A stretch of DNA of 64,000 bases, taken from the NCBI GenBank assembly GCA_024233305.1, contig JACKPV010000023.1, forward strand, positions 124,001-188,000. Direction: 5' to 3'. Both the position numbers and the translations under genes were made by a program. The notes beneath the pieces are model-generated. The model worked only from the letters and a program-made list of their open reading frames with translations. It ran no database searches and was not told where the DNA came from. This document shows, piece by piece, positions 22,951-32,313 of the stretch. Numbering within the stretch: the first letter of the stretch is position 1; the number at the start of each line of letters is the position of its first letter. The DNA comes from Verrucomicrobiales bacterium (GTDB lineage: Bacteria; Verrucomicrobiota; Verrucomicrobiia; Limisphaerales; J093).

Positions 22951-25900
22951 ATGAACCCGGATTCGAAAAGCCGGTTGCGCGACCTCTTTCTGGAAGCCGC
23001 GGACATGGACGACGGGCCGGCCCGGGCGGCGTTCCTGGACGAGGCCTGCGGGGATGATCTCGTCCTGCGCCAGCGGGTCGAGGCCCTGCTGAACGCCGAG
23101 GCCCGGGCCGGGGGACCGCCCTCTGCCGCGTCGTCCGCAGTGCCGGTTTCCGGTGATCCCGTGGCGGGCAGTCGCATCGGCCCCTACAAAATCCTCGAGC
23201 CGATCGGGGAAGGAGGTTGCGGCGTGGTCTTCAGGGCGGAGCAGGAGGAACCCGTCCGACGCCAGGTGGCGTTGAAAATCATCAAGCTGGGCATGGATAC
23301 CCGGCAGGTCGTGGCCCGGTTTGAAGCCGAACGACAGGCACTGGCCCTGATGGACCATCCCAACATCGCCCGGGTCCTGGATGCCGGGGCGACGGCAACC
23401 GGCCGCCCGTATTTCGTAATGGAACTGGTGCGCGGCGTTCCTGTCACCGATTACTGCGACGCCGAACGGCTTCCGACGCGACAGCGCCTCGAGTTGTTCA
23501 TGCACGTGTGCCACGCCGTGCAACATGCGCATCAGAAGGGGATCATCCATCGTGATCTCAAGCCCTCCAATGTGCTGGTCACCGAAGTGGACGGTCGACC
23601 GGTGCCGAAGGTCATCGACTTCGGCATCGCCAAGGCGGTCGAGGGAAGGCTGACGGACAACACCCTGTTCACGGCGTTTGAGCAGCTCGTCGGTACGCCG
23701 TCCTACATGAGCCCCGAACAGGCGTCGTTGGCGACCGCCGACCTCGACACGCGCACGGACATCTACAGCCTCGGCGCGCTGCTCTACCAGTTGCTGACCG
23801 GGGAGACGCCCTTCGACACGCGCGCTCTGCTGCGCGCCGGCCTGGATGAGATGCGGCGCACCATCGCCGAACGCTTACCGGCCCGGCCTTCAACCCGGTT
23901 GACCAACATGGCGCCGGATCAGGTCCGGGCCATCGCGCAGGCCCGGGCAAGCGATCCCTCGAAACTCACCTCGCTGCTGGCCGGTGACCTCGACTGGATC
24001 GCGATGAAGTGCCTGGAGAAGGAGCGCGGACGCCGTTACGAGACGGCCAACGGACTGGCCCTGGACATCCAACGCCATCTGCGCAACGAGCCGATTGCGG
24101 CGCATCCGCCGAGTCGCCTGTATGAGTTCCGCAAGACCGTGCAGCGCCACTGGATGGGCTTCGCCGCCACCACCGCGGTCATGCTGGCGTTGGCGACCGG
24201 AATCGTGGTCGCTTCCCGTCAGGCCGCTCGGGCCCTTCGCGCCGAGGAGACCCAGGCCCGGCTCCGCGGCGAGGCGGAGGCGGCCCATCAGCACGCCAAT
24301 CGCAGCCTTCGCAGCTCGCTGTTGAACCAGGCCCGTCTGGCGACCCTGAGCGATACGCTGGGCAGCCGCGACGTGGCGTCGAGGGCCTTGCGCGAGGCCG
24401 CGGGGATCGAACCGTCGGCGGCCATGGTGGACGCCGCGGCGACCGTGCTGGCGTTGTTTCAGGTCCGGGATCTCGGCGTGCAGATGCCCGCTGTGCCCGG
24501 GCGGTTTCGGATTGCGATCAACCCGCAGGTCACCCGCTATGCCTGGTACGGTGGAGAGCAGGTTGAGGTGGTTGTCCACGCCTACCCCGGGCACCAGCCG
24601 GTCCAGCGGTTCGCCGGGAATCCGGGGGCGCGTTGGGATTCGCTGGTTTGGCTGCCGGACGGTGAGCGCATCCTGGCCCAGGCCGAGGACGGCGGATTCG
24701 AGCTTTGGAACTCGACGTCCGGCCACGTGCAATGGTCCATCCGACTGGGTCGGCTGGATGGTTCCGAAGGCGATTACGCCGGCGAGTTCGCCGTGGATGC
24801 CGCCGGGCTCCGGATCGCCCACAATGTGGCCGACGGGAAGATCGCGCTCATCGCGGTCGGCACGGGCGCGCAACTTGGCCTGCTTGAGCCTCGCGCCCTT
24901 CCCACCTGCCTCGCCTTCCATCCCCACCGTTCCTGGCTGGCCATCGGCACGAAGGAAGGTGTGGAGGTGATCGACTACGAGCGACACGAGGAGGTCGCGC
25001 GCCGGAATACGGACGAGGTCTGTCGGGCGGTTGCGTGGACTCCGGAGGGGGACAGACTGGCCCACGTCGGCAGTGCCTACCGACTCGAACTCTGGGCGGT
25101 CGCCCGGGATGGCTTCGCGCGCGTGCCGGGGCTGGGGGGCTCCGACGTCGGCTTGTGCCTGAGTCGCGACGGGCGATGGCTTGCCAGTTCCGACGAACAG
25201 GCTTTGCTCAGCATCCGCCACACGCAGTCCACCGAACCGGTTCTTGATGGGGTGAGCGGTTACCCGGTGGTGTTTTCGTCCGACGGTGACCGCCTCTACT
25301 GCGTCAGTGGTTCCGAGGGGGTCAAGGCGTACGCGCTTTCCCCAAGTCCCTGCTTCACGGAACTCCAGGTCCCGTTCTTCGCCGACTCCAGCCTCCCGGG
25401 CGTGGCCATTTCCCCGGACGAAAGAGGTGTCGCGGCCACCAGCTACAACCATGGCGTGTTTCTCTGGGATCTGGAACGTGGCGGTCTCCCGGCGTGGGTT
25501 CCGTTGCCGAAGTGCAGCGACGCCTCGTTCAACCTGTCGGGAACCCGGTTGTTGACGTGTTCCCCTCGCGGCATCCATCTCCTGAACGTGGAGGAGGGTC
25601 CGGGTGGGCTGGCGCTGGGCCCGCCGACCCTCGTGCAGCCGTGCGCCACGAGCAGTTCCCGGCGGTTTACCCTGACCTTCTCCGATCCGACGGAAATCCT
25701 GGTGTCGGCCAGTGAAACCAATTGGGCGCTGCCTCGCACCGACTTCTCGCCCGCCCGCCCGCTTCCCAGCCGGGACCAGGAAACCACCGCGTTGAGTCCC
25801 GACGGGCAATGGCTCGCCGAAGCCTCGTTCCATTCTCAGATCCTGCTGCGCAATTTGCAGACGGGTCAAACACTGCCCGGTCTTCCCACTCAGGGGGGTC

Positions 25901-26316
25901 TCCTGGCCTTCAGCCCGGATGGGCGCTGGTTGACGTCGGCCCGCAACGGTCATGTCGAAGCGTGGGAAACCAGCGATTGGACCCGCGCCTGGCAACGCTC
26001 GACCGACACGGTCAACCCCAGCACCGGGCACTGCGCCTTTCGGCCTCAAGGCGACCTGCTCGCGACGTTGGGCTCGGTCTTCGACCTCATCCTGCTGCGA
26101 CCGTCCGATGGCCGGGAGCTTCTGCGATTGCGGGCGCCGCATCCGGCTCCCGTTTCCCGCTTCAGCTTCAGCGACTCGGGCAGGGTGTTGGTCGTCAGCA
26201 CCGAGGCAGGGCGGATCCAGCTCTGGCGCCTCGACGAGTTGCAGCGTCAGTTGCTGGAACTCGGACTCGACTGGACGGCGCTGACAGGGATGCCCGACAT
26301 CGCGGGCTCCGATTGA
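22951..26316 (+). CDS. membrane Ser/Thr protein kinase with WD40-like propeller
   Basis: The 1121-residue protein begins with a short helical region, then a Hanks-type kinase domain (about 75-360). It has the glycine loop GEGGCGVV, the lysine in VALKIIK, H200-R-D202-LKPSN, D223-F-G and SYMSPEQ. A membrane helix follows at about 401-423, then a long extracytoplasmic WD40/PQQ-like propeller with repeats such as LAFSPDGRWLTS and ALSPDGQWLAEA. The kinase would face the cytoplasm and the propeller would sense outside signals. It follows the ECF sigma gene by 114 bases, the usual ECF-kinase pairing. A GTG/ATG lead-in to 22924 is possible. Confidence 0.9.
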   Translation: MNPDSKSRLRDLFLEAADMDDGPARAAFLDEACGDDLVLRQRVEALLNAEARAGGPPSAASSAVPVSGDPVAGSRIGPYKILEPIGEGGCGVVFRAEQEEPVRRQVALKIIKLGMDTRQVVARFEAERQALALMDHPNIARVLDAGATATGRPYFVMELVRGVPVTDYCDAERLPTRQRLELFMHVCHAVQHAHQKGIIHRDLKPSNVLVTEVDGRPVPKVIDFGIAKAVEGRLTDNTLFTAFEQLVGTPSYMSPEQASLATADLDTRTDIYSLGALLYQLLTGETPFDTRALLRAGLDEMRRTIAERLPARPSTRLTNMAPDQVRAIAQARASDPSKLTSLLAGDLDWIAMKCLEKERGRRYETANGLALDIQRHLRNEPIAAHPPSRLYEFRKTVQRHWMGFAATTAVMLALATGIVVASRQAARALRAEETQARLRGEAEAAHQHANRSLRSSLLNQARLATLSDTLGSRDVASRALREAAGIEPSAAMVDAAATVLALFQVRDLGVQMPAVPGRFRIAINPQVTRYAWYGGEQVEVVVHAYPGHQPVQRFAGNPGARWDSLVWLPDGERILAQAEDGGFELWNSTSGHVQWSIRLGRLDGSEGDYAGEFAVDAAGLRIAHNVADGKIALIAVGTGAQLGLLEPRALPTCLAFHPHRSWLAIGTKEGVEVIDYERHEEVARRNTDEVCRAVAWTPEGDRLAHVGSAYRLELWAVARDGFARVPGLGGSDVGLCLSRDGRWLASSDEQALLSIRHTQSTEPVLDGVSGYPVVFSSDGDRLYCVSGSEGVKAYALSPSPCFTELQVPFFADSSLPGVAISPDERGVAATSYNHGVFLWDLERGGLPAWVPLPKCSDASFNLSGTRLLTCSPRGIHLLNVEEGPGGLALGPPTLVQPCATSSSRRFTLTFSDPTEILVSASETNWALPRTDFSPARPLPSRDQETTALSPDGQWLAEASFHSQILLRNLQTGQTLPGLPTQGGLLAFSPDGRWLTSARNGHVEAWETSDWTRAWQRSTDTVNPSTGHCAFRPQGDLLATLGSVFDLILLRPSDGRELLRLRAPHPAPVSRFSFSDSGRVLVVSTEAGRIQLWRLDELQRQLLELGLDWTALTGMPDIAGSD

Positions 26317-26665
26317 CTCCCGCAGCCCGCCACGGCCCGTAGGCCATCGCGGGCGTGCGGGGCGGAGCCTCCCGAGGGGCGGTTCCTTTCGCACGCACGC
26401 ACGATCCCTTCCCCGAGCTCGGAATAGTGGGCCGTCCCGTGTGAGGCCGGGTCCTGCCGGAGGAGCTGCCCCCACGCACCGCAAAGGGCCACTCGAATCC
26501 CGGTGATCGGCGTGGTTTTCCGACAGGTCCTGCCCGTCCGCTTCAACTTCTCGCGAGGACAATGTCCGGTTTCTTCCCCGGATTCCGCATTGAGGAGTGG
26601 CGAGCCTTGTCGGGCTTTGACCAATCGTGACCGTGAACACCAAACCCAGAAATCCGAACACCCGG
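26317..26665. other. intergenic region, nothing recognised
   Basis: A 349-base gap between co-directional genes. I see no repeat family, strong hairpin, small gene with a credible ribosome-binding site, or RNA gene. It presumably holds the promoter for the beta-helix gene. Confidence 0.4.
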
Positions 26666-28036
26666 ATGACGCTTATGAAACCAAGTCTTCACCCCTGCAT
26701 GCTTGTGCCCTTGATCCTGACGGGAATGCCCCCCGCGGAGGCCGCCGACCTGCGCGTGCCCGCGGACTACGCGACGATCCAGGCGGCCGTTGATGCCGCG
26801 TCGTCCGGCGACACCATCCACATCGCCCCGGGCGTGTATGTCGAGCAGACGTGGATCCATCAGAAGAACCTGAGCCTGATCGGTCAGCCGGGGACCATCC
26901 TCCGGGCGTTCCCCGGGATGGCTCCGGGGATACCCGGGGTCAACCGGGGCAAGTCCATTGTCTTCATCGGCGATTATTCCGTCGTGACCATCAAGGACCT
27001 GTGCTTCGAGGGCGATCAACTCGGGGGACAAAACACGGATGTTCTCGTGGGTGTCGACTTTGACACCGCCGGCGGGAGCGTCGAGAACTGCCGGTTCACC
27101 GGCTTTCGGGAGAAGACACCCGGGCCGGTTGGAGGGGCGGCCATCCGGTTCTGGAGCGGGGATGACGGAGCGACGCGTTTCCCGGCCGAGGTGCGCGACA
27201 CCACGATCACCGACTGTTACACGGGCATCCGCATCCAAGGCGCTGACGACGTGATCAACTATGACGTGACATTGGTTGACAATACGGTCGCCGGCGTGGG
27301 TTTGACGAAGGCCTCCGATCCACTGCAAGGGATTCATACGAAAGACGGGACCACCGGGCTCGTAGCCCGGAATACGATCAGTGGATTCGCCTACGATGGC
27401 CCCGTGGGTCCGGGGTTGCATCCCATTCCCTTCGGCATCCTGCGGGTCTCCCGCAACGACAAGCCCCTGCCGCCGATGACGTTCGAAGACAATGTGCTAC
27501 GGAGCAATCAGGTGCACCTGGCCTTCTTCAAGGCGGATGACAGCATCGTCAGAAACAACACCTTCGAAGGGAACTTCCCCCTCATCGAAGATGCTCCTGG
27601 CCAGATCGTGCAAACGGCAGCTGGGCTCTGGTTCTCCGGCGCCGACGTGCAGGCGGTTGGCAACCGGTTCAGCGACCTTCCGCAAGGCATCCGGTTGGCG
27701 GCGCAGGGTGATGATTTCCTGGGGGACGCCACCGACGCGATGCTGATCGACAACCGCTTTTGCGACGTGGCCAGGCGGATCGTCACCGAACCCGGAGCGA
27801 CCTCCATCGAGCAGGGGACGCTGACCTGCCCGTTCCCCGATCCCACGCTGAACATTGCCAAGGCGGTGAACCTCTCGTGGCCCGGCATGGACGAGGGGTT
27901 CGTGGTCGAGTCCGCCCTCTCAGTCGATGGACCTTGGGCGCGCGTGCCGGCCACTCCCGTTCTCCGCGACGGGAGAAACGCGGTGTCCGTCGCGACGGAT
28001 GGGGCCGGGCAATACTTCCGGCTGGTGCAGCCGTGA
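26666..28036 (+). CDS. secreted right-handed beta-helix protein
   Basis: The product (456 residues) has a signal peptide (LVPLILTGMPPAEAA) followed by the classic opening of pectin-lyase-like beta-helices, VPADYATIQAAVDAASSGDTIHIAPGVYVEQ. Repeats with regular turns follow (VSVENC, ITDC, NTISGF, ENVLRSNQ, NNTFEGN, NRFSDL). No lyase or esterase catalytic residues can be assigned, so substrate and activity are unknown; polysaccharide binding is the usual guess. The C-terminus ends in the FRLVQ tail common to secreted proteins here. ATG 26666 was chosen over the GTG at 26627 because it places the signal peptide near the start. Confidence 0.7.
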   Translation: MTLMKPSLHPCMLVPLILTGMPPAEAADLRVPADYATIQAAVDAASSGDTIHIAPGVYVEQTWIHQKNLSLIGQPGTILRAFPGMAPGIPGVNRGKSIVFIGDYSVVTIKDLCFEGDQLGGQNTDVLVGVDFDTAGGSVENCRFTGFREKTPGPVGGAAIRFWSGDDGATRFPAEVRDTTITDCYTGIRIQGADDVINYDVTLVDNTVAGVGLTKASDPLQGIHTKDGTTGLVARNTISGFAYDGPVGPGLHPIPFGILRVSRNDKPLPPMTFEDNVLRSNQVHLAFFKADDSIVRNNTFEGNFPLIEDAPGQIVQTAAGLWFSGADVQAVGNRFSDLPQGIRLAAQGDDFLGDATDAMLIDNRFCDVARRIVTEPGATSIEQGTLTCPFPDPTLNIAKAVNLSWPGMDEGFVVESALSVDGPWARVPATPVLRDGRNAVSVATDGAGQYFRLVQP

Positions 28037-28062
28037 ATCCCGTCCGCCGGGACTGGCGCGCC

Positions 28063-28124
28063 TCGCCGGGCATGCGCTCGTGAATGCTGCGGGACCGCCC
28101 GCCACGGGCCGGCATGCCCGGCGA
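28063..28124. terminator. strong hairpin between convergent genes
   Basis: TCGCCGGGCATGC (28063-28075) is a perfect complement of GCATGCCCGGCGA (28112-28124), a 13-bp stem with a 36-base loop. It lies between the rightward beta-helix gene and the leftward ligase gene. This suggests a bidirectional terminator, although there is no T-tract. Confidence 0.45.
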
Positions 28125-28176
28125 TCCGGGGCGCCCGATCGGTCAACCGGGGGCACCGCACAACGGCAGCGAGGCG

Positions 28177-29454
28177 TCATGCGGTCCGGGGCATCGGTGA
28201 CTCCAGCCGGGCCAGGAAGCGGCGGCGCCATTCGACCCGCGACACCTTGCCGCGCGCGTCGGCCGGGATCGACGGAACCAGCCACCAGTCTTTCGGAAGC
28301 TGCCATCCGGGCAGTCGCGCGCGTAGAAACGCGATCAGTTCCACCGTGGTGACGCTCTTCGCGGCGACGATGGCGAGGATGGACTCGCCCCGTCCCGCCT
28401 GCGCCGCGGGCAGGCCCAACACCAGACAATCCGTCACCGCCGGATGCGCGCGCAGGACGCGTTCGACCGTCGCCGGCGCGACTTTCCGTCCGGCCACGTT
28501 GATCAGGTCGCCGGCGCGGCCGAGCAACAGGATCTCCGCTTGTTGGAACGCGACCAGATCTCCGGTCTGAAATGTTCCTCGCTCCAGGGCCGGGTCCGGA
28601 TCCGGCCAGTAGGTCTCGCCCGCGTTCGGCCCTCTCACCCGGAGGCAGCCATCCCGGCCCCCGGTCAGGGACACGCCGGTCATGGCGCTGCCGACCACGC
28701 GCGGATCGGAGCGCGGCGCCTCGCTCCGGTCGTAGGCGATGCCGCCGCATTCGGTCGAACCGTAGAAGTTGTGGAGCTTGAGTCCGTGGCGGGTGTGAAC
28801 CGCGTGCTCGATTTCGAGGGACAACGGCGCGCCTGCGGAGATGGCCAGGCGGACCGTTTTTGGGATGGCACCCGTTTCGTGCCAGACCTGCCAGAGCGCC
28901 GGAACGCCCGCCAGGGTGAGATGCGCCGCTTCCTGCGCCGCCTGTCGCACGGCTTCCGGCAGGCCCGACCCGGCCAGGATCAGCGGAATGCCGTGCAGCA
29001 GCAGGGGCAGGATGAGATTCGAAAAGCCGTAGGAATGGGCGAGCGAAATGGCGCCGAGATTTGGCCATTCCGGGCGCAGTCCCATGGTGGCGACGATGTG
29101 CGCGGGATCGGCGGCGAGTTGCGCCGCCCGGAAGGCCACCCAGCGGGCGGCGCCGGTGGTGGCCGAGGTCGCCTTCAGATGGGCCGCCCATGCCGGGGGC
29201 GCCGGGAGGTCCGGGGGTTGATGGCCGGCCTCGATCGGGCAAACGCAGCAGCCGTGCCGCCAGCCGGCTAGCACCGCCTGCACGAATCCCGCGCCGCTGC
29301 CCCGCGGAAACACCACCGGTCCGGCCGGACACGGGGCCCGGTCGCTTTCCGCAAGCAGCTCCCCAAAGGTCCAGGTTCGCCCCGCGGGAACGTCGCACAG
29401 GGCGCGTTCGGAGCGTCTTTCCCGGGCCACCTCGCGCCAGCGGTCGTACAGCAT
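28177..29454 (-). CDS. ANL-superfamily acyl/aryl-CoA ligase-like protein
   Basis: The protein has 425 residues, short for an AMP-forming ligase (usually 500 or more). Core motifs are present: NFYGSTECGG (A5), TGDLVAF (A7), GRAGDLINVAGRKVAP (A8) and DARGKVSR with the catalytic lysine (A10). The ATP-binding A3 loop reads ATSATTGAARW instead of the usual TSGTTGxPK, and the N-terminal subdomain is shortened. It may still activate a carboxylic acid, as in MenE- or CoA-ligase-like enzymes, or may be a specialised acyl-transfer partner. The start is 60 bases from a divergent papain-like gene, so the two probably share a control region. Confidence 0.75.
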   Translation of the reverse strand: MLYDRWREVARERRSERALCDVPAGRTWTFGELLAESDRAPCPAGPVVFPRGSGAGFVQAVLAGWRHGCCVCPIEAGHQPPDLPAPPAWAAHLKATSATTGAARWVAFRAAQLAADPAHIVATMGLRPEWPNLGAISLAHSYGFSNLILPLLLHGIPLILAGSGLPEAVRQAAQEAAHLTLAGVPALWQVWHETGAIPKTVRLAISAGAPLSLEIEHAVHTRHGLKLHNFYGSTECGGIAYDRSEAPRSDPRVVGSAMTGVSLTGGRDGCLRVRGPNAGETYWPDPDPALERGTFQTGDLVAFQQAEILLLGRAGDLINVAGRKVAPATVERVLRAHPAVTDCLVLGLPAAQAGRGESILAIVAAKSVTTVELIAFLRARLPGWQLPKDWWLVPSIPADARGKVSRVEWRRRFLARLESPMPRTA

Positions 29455-29514
29455 TGCCAGCTTGCTAGCCCACCCCTAGCCTTCATCGCAAGTGTGATCT
29501 GCCACCGTACGGCC

Positions 29515-30243
29515 ATGGCAACGACGCCCACCACCGGGACCTTCGATTTTGCGCGCGACACCTTCGCGTTCCGCAATGAACTGGTGTGGGAGTATCGCGT
29601 GGATGACCGCGCCGGGCGCACGGTCACCGTCCGGGCCGAGCCGCCGCCGACCTATGCGCATCGGTGCTTTGTCATGGTGCGCAGCGCGCGGCAGTTCTGG
29701 TTGCATGCCCGGTTCGATCCCGCGGCGCAACCGCCGGACGATTCCCGTGCGGAGGCGCTCGCGCGGGAGGTGGTCCGCCGAAACCCGAGGGCGCCGGGTC
29801 GCGAGGACGCCCGGGTGGTGATCCCGGGCAACGCCGGCCTGCGCGACTTCAGCCGCGCTTTCGAGCCGGCGTTGAAGCGCGCCTGCGGGCAGGCCTGGGA
29901 GTCCTATTTCCTGCGCAGCCACTGGCGCATGGTCTTCCCGTTTTCCCGCACCCACCAGGCCCGCGAGGCGGTCGGGCTCGCGACGGCCCTGAATGCCGGG
30001 CGGCTGCCCATCGTGCATGTCGTCCGCTTTCCACAACTGACCATCAACCACGGACTGTTGCTCTTCGGCGCGGAATCCACGAGCGACGGTGTCCGGTTCA
30101 CGGCCTACGATCCGAACCAGCCGGAAGCCTCCGTTTCCCTGCGCTACGACCAGGCGGCCCGGACGTTCCATCTCCCGGCAAACCACTACTGGGCCGGCGG
30201 ACGGGTGGATGTTTTCGAGACCTACCGCGGTTGGTTCTATTGA
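29515..30243 (+). CDS. putative papain-like cysteine hydrolase
   Basis: This 242-residue cytoplasmic protein is not one I can name. Three residues fall in the order and setting of a papain-like triad: C51 in AHRCFVMVRSARQFWLHA, H179 in INHGLLLFGAE and D199 in AYDPNQPE. The last two motifs (buried strand plus HG, then YDPN) closely resemble C39/papain-like folds. No signal peptide is present. It is divergent from an ANL ligase gene, and a ligase/hydrolase pair acting on one acyl conjugate would be coherent (inference). I chose ATG 29515; a start at 29494 is possible. Confidence 0.5.
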   Translation: MATTPTTGTFDFARDTFAFRNELVWEYRVDDRAGRTVTVRAEPPPTYAHRCFVMVRSARQFWLHARFDPAAQPPDDSRAEALAREVVRRNPRAPGREDARVVIPGNAGLRDFSRAFEPALKRACGQAWESYFLRSHWRMVFPFSRTHQAREAVGLATALNAGRLPIVHVVRFPQLTINHGLLLFGAESTSDGVRFTAYDPNQPEASVSLRYDQAARTFHLPANHYWAGGRVDVFETYRGWFY

Positions 30244-30326
30244 AGCATGACCGGTCGATGCGGTGCCTTCGCCGACGTGCAGTCGGGGCGGGGATGCATG
30301 CGCCGCGGGGACCAATCACGGAAGCG

Positions 30327-30689
30327 TCACGGCTCGGATGACCGCTCTCCGACGGCGGCTTGGGAGTCGGGTTGGCGACGGGGGCGGGCGAACGCGGCGC
30401 CGAAGAAGACAAGGCCGCAGACGTTGATGCCGCAGATGTAGCCGAGCTTGTAACCGCGGCCATTGTGGTTCGGCGCGAAGATTTCGACATCCTGACCGAG
30501 GAGCAGACTGGGCAGGGCCATCGGCATCAGGGCACCGTGCAGCATTCCGTGGCCGAAGCCGAGCGGCTTCGCACGGGGATAGGCGAGGGGCGCCGCCCAG
30601 GCATAAAACCAGCCGAGCAACAGGCCGGCAATCAGCAGGCGCAAGCCCGCCACCGCGCCATGCCGAAGGCGCGCCTTCCAGAGGTCCAT
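30327..30689 (-). CDS. small conserved membrane protein
   Basis: This protein of 120 residues has two hydrophobic helices, one near residues 12-34 (LRLLIAGLLLGWFYAWAAPLAY) and one near 81-100 (YICGINVCGLVFFGAAF). Between them is a glycine/histidine-rich segment (GFGHGMLHGALMPMALPSLLLG) and a polar loop (APNHNGRGYKLG). It looks like a real protein by its composition but belongs to no family I can name. It is divergent from a TetR-type regulator with a visible operator in between, so it may be that regulator's target. ATG 30689 is preferred over 30710. Confidence 0.55.
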   Translation of the reverse strand: MDLWKARLRHGAVAGLRLLIAGLLLGWFYAWAAPLAYPRAKPLGFGHGMLHGALMPMALPSLLLGQDVEIFAPNHNGRGYKLGYICGINVCGLVFFGAAFARPRRQPDSQAAVGERSSEP

Positions 30690-30799
30690 TCCGGTGTCGG
30701 AGGCAACCATGACTCAGGGCCGGGCAGCATCCCGGAGGGGAGCGCGGTGGACAAGCGGTTTTCGCCTGCCGGATTGCGGCGGTGCGCGGCCGCTCTGGC

Positions 30800-30826
30800 T
30801 TGACAGACCATACGGTTCAGTATAGA
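30800..30826 (+). promoter_or_regulatory. promoter with TetR-type operator
   Basis: TTGACA (30800-30805) and TATAGA (30821-30826) form recognisable -35/-10 boxes with a short 15-base spacer, about 14 bases before the TetR gene start. The spacer holds ACCATACGGT (30808-30817), a near-palindrome (eight of ten positions match its complement) of the kind bound by TetR dimers. This implies autoregulation. Confidence 0.5.
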
Positions 30827-30839
30827 GCAAGCCGCATTC

Positions 30840-31457
30840 ATGAACTCGGCGGAACAGGAAACGCTGGCGACGCGCGACCGGTTGATCGAAAGCGCCTTCC
30901 AGCTTTTTGCCCGGAAGGGCTTCCGGCGGGTGAACCTCGACCAGATCGCCGCGGCGGCGGGCGTGACCAAAGGGAGCCTCTACTGGCACTTCCGCTCGAA
31001 ACAGGAGATCATCACCGCCGCGTCGGCCTTCTACTACCGGACCTATCAGCGGCGCATGAACGCGGCGGTCGCCCCGGCGCGCGACGCGTGGGACCGCTTG
31101 CGGCGCGCGCTGCGGTTTGCCGTGCGAACCTGCCTGCTGGATCAGGACAACCGGGTTTTCACGACGGAAATCTTCACGCACGCCGTGCATCACGAGGAAA
31201 CCCGGACCGCCTGGCGGCAGTTTTACGACAGCGTCCGCGAGTTCTATCTCGGGTTGGTGCAGGCCGCCGTGCTGGCGGGCCAGCTTGCCCCCGCCAATCC
31301 GGAGGACGCGGTGAACACGATGCTCGCCGCCATGGAAGGCATCAAGCTCCGGGCGCTGTTCGAGCCGGAACTGTGCTCGTCCCGCGAAGAGGGGCGCATG
31401 CTGGAAAGCCTCCTCGCCGTTCTCATCCCCGTTCACGCAACCGCAACCCCATCCTGA
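30840..31457 (+). CDS. TetR/AcrR family regulator
   Basis: The 205-residue protein has a typical TetR N-terminal helix-turn-helix (RDRLIESAFQLFARKGFRRVNLDQIAAAAGVTKGSLYWHFRSKQEII) and a helical ligand-binding domain. The inducer is unknown. Nothing resembling an efflux pump is adjacent; the divergent small membrane protein (30327-30689) is the nearest candidate target. The promoter directly upstream contains an operator-like palindrome, so it probably represses itself. The leader is very short and lacks a clear Shine-Dalgarno sequence. Confidence 0.88.
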   Translation: MNSAEQETLATRDRLIESAFQLFARKGFRRVNLDQIAAAAGVTKGSLYWHFRSKQEIITAASAFYYRTYQRRMNAAVAPARDAWDRLRRALRFAVRTCLLDQDNRVFTTEIFTHAVHHEETRTAWRQFYDSVREFYLGLVQAAVLAGQLAPANPEDAVNTMLAAMEGIKLRALFEPELCSSREEGRMLESLLAVLIPVHATATPS

Positions 31458-31458
31458 C

Positions 31459-32238
31459 ATGCAACGTCGCTGCGATACCCCTGGCCGCTTCTCCCATACC
31501 CACGGGTATGGTCGGAATCCGCTCCGGGCCTTCACCCTCATCGAGCTGCTGGTGGTCATCGCCATCATCGCGATCCTGGCTGGCATGCTGTTGCCCGCCC
31601 TGTCCAAGGCCAAGGCCAAGGCCCATCAGACCTATTGCCTGGGCAGCCAGAAGCAGATCGGGCTCGCCGTGAACATGTACATCAGCGATTACGAGGATCG
31701 CTATCCCCTCTGCCGCAACTGGGGGCGGGCGTGGGGAGGCGATCATGCGTTGCGCACTGACGAACTGTGGATGCCGGAGCTGCTCGAGCCGTACGTGGGC
31801 ACGAACACCTCGAAGCCGAAGACCACGCGGCGGAGCGAGTACCGGCTGGCTCCCGGGATCTACACCTGCCCGGTGGGTTACAAAATCAAGATCCCCGCGG
31901 GCGAGCCGGGTTCCGGGTTCACCCAGGACTTCTTCTACGACAACGACGGGGTGACCTACGTCTGGAACCACATCTACCTCAAGGCGCGCGACAATCCCTC
32001 CGATCCCTGGCAATACGAGACTTCCCGGCCCGTCAGCGGCCGCCGCACGGCCGACGTCGCCAACCCGTCTGCCGCCACCCTGGTCTGGGAAATCCCGTAC
32101 TGGAATTACGTCTACATGCCGCACAACAAGGGCATGAACATCGTTTGCGCGGACGGTCATGCCCAGCATGTGCGCGGCAGCCCCGAGGAGGAGGATTGGT
32201 GGGCCTACCACAGCCGCGATGGATGGGAGGCGGACTGA
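31459..32238 (+). CDS. prepilin-type protein (pseudopilin)
   Basis: This protein of 259 residues carries the prepilin leader PLRAFTLIELLVVIAIIAILAGMLLPALSKAKAKA, with the peptidase site before F and the conserved mature E5. The C-terminal part contains TYCLGSQKQIGLAVNMYISDYEDRYP, CPVGYK and GMNIVCADGHAQHV, the DUF1559-like pseudopilin pattern. It starts one base after the TetR stop and is followed after 75 bases by a large secreted protein, repeating the pseudopilin-plus-secreted-protein arrangement seen at 9.0-10.9 kb. Confidence 0.85.
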   Translation: MQRRCDTPGRFSHTHGYGRNPLRAFTLIELLVVIAIIAILAGMLLPALSKAKAKAHQTYCLGSQKQIGLAVNMYISDYEDRYPLCRNWGRAWGGDHALRTDELWMPELLEPYVGTNTSKPKTTRRSEYRLAPGIYTCPVGYKIKIPAGEPGSGFTQDFFYDNDGVTYVWNHIYLKARDNPSDPWQYETSRPVSGRRTADVANPSAATLVWEIPYWNYVYMPHNKGMNIVCADGHAQHVRGSPEEEDWWAYHSRDGWEAD

Positions 32239-32313
32239 CCCCGCCGAAGCGATCCTGATCGGACCCGACCGCAAGCTCTCGCAGAACAATCGGAACAACA
32301 AACGAACGAACCC

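Noticed and set aside
23890..26661. Minus-strand open frame of 923 codons opposite the kinase
   Set aside because: Antisense to the kinase and propeller; no recognisable protein features.
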